Below are positions 5,037 to 5,052 of a stretch of 5,052 nt of DNA, in pieces. The DNA is from Nitrososphaerales archaeon TH5895. Its GTDB lineage: Archaea; Thermoproteota; Nitrososphaeria; Nitrososphaerales; Nitrososphaeraceae. Below the pieces are notes generated by a model. That model was not told the origin of the DNA. It searched no databases and worked only from the letters and a program-made list of their open reading frames with translations. Positions within the stretch are counted from its first letter, which is position 1. Each line of letters opens with the position of its first letter. Position numbers and translations under genes: made by a program. The DNA is taken from assembly GCA_014523695.1 (NCBI GenBank), contig JAATVS010000595.1, positions 1 through 5,052 on the forward strand, written 5' to 3'.

Positions 5037-5052
5037 CTATTATTTGTTGTCA

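Overview
The window looks like AT-rich archaeal DNA, most likely from an ammonia-oxidising Nitrososphaeria (Thaumarchaeota) of the soil Nitrososphaera/Nitrosocosmicus kind. This is an inference. It rests on TATA-like elements about 28-32 nt upstream of several start codons (leaderless layout), the absence of bacterial -35/-10 and Shine-Dalgarno signals, TTG/GTG starts, a short CPxC zinc protein, and a response-regulator tail (motif CFMTAGE...CFIKKP) of a type common in that group. No rRNA, tRNA, CRISPR array or insertion sequence was seen.

Layout, left to right. At 1-82 (minus) is the possible 5' end of a gene leaving the window. At 259-762 (minus) is a secreted or membrane-anchored small protein with a coiled coil and three membrane helices. 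At about 793-1232 (plus) is a decayed reading frame that ends in a CBS-like motif split by a one-base frameshift. It abuts, tail to tail with no spacer, a minus-strand cobalamin-binding protein (1233-2123). That protein has the helical and Rossmann B12 domains of CarH/LitR photoreceptors, including the W-x9-EH signature, but an unusual N-terminal domain instead of a MerR helix-turn-helix. At 2277-3710 (minus) is a 477-residue atypical SDR (YbjT/COG0702-like) whose C-terminus is a four-helix membrane domain.

From 3873 to the right edge the DNA looks like a graveyard of small genes: a zinc-motif ORF with promoter and 3' hairpin but an internal TAA (3873-4100), a signal-peptide-like fragment (about 4164-4274), a Cys-containing minus-strand fragment (4356-4566), a 57-residue plus-strand ORF overlapping it (4505-4678), and a broken response-regulator C-terminus (4847 to about 5036).

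The two best genes are the AdoCbl-sensor-like protein and the SDR. They lie in the same direction 153 bp apart, each with its own TATA-like element. In bacteria, CarH/LitR-type sensors control light-response genes, and SDRs can be among their neighbours, so a light- or cobalamin-responsive pair is the most interesting hypothesis here. It is unproven from sequence alone.
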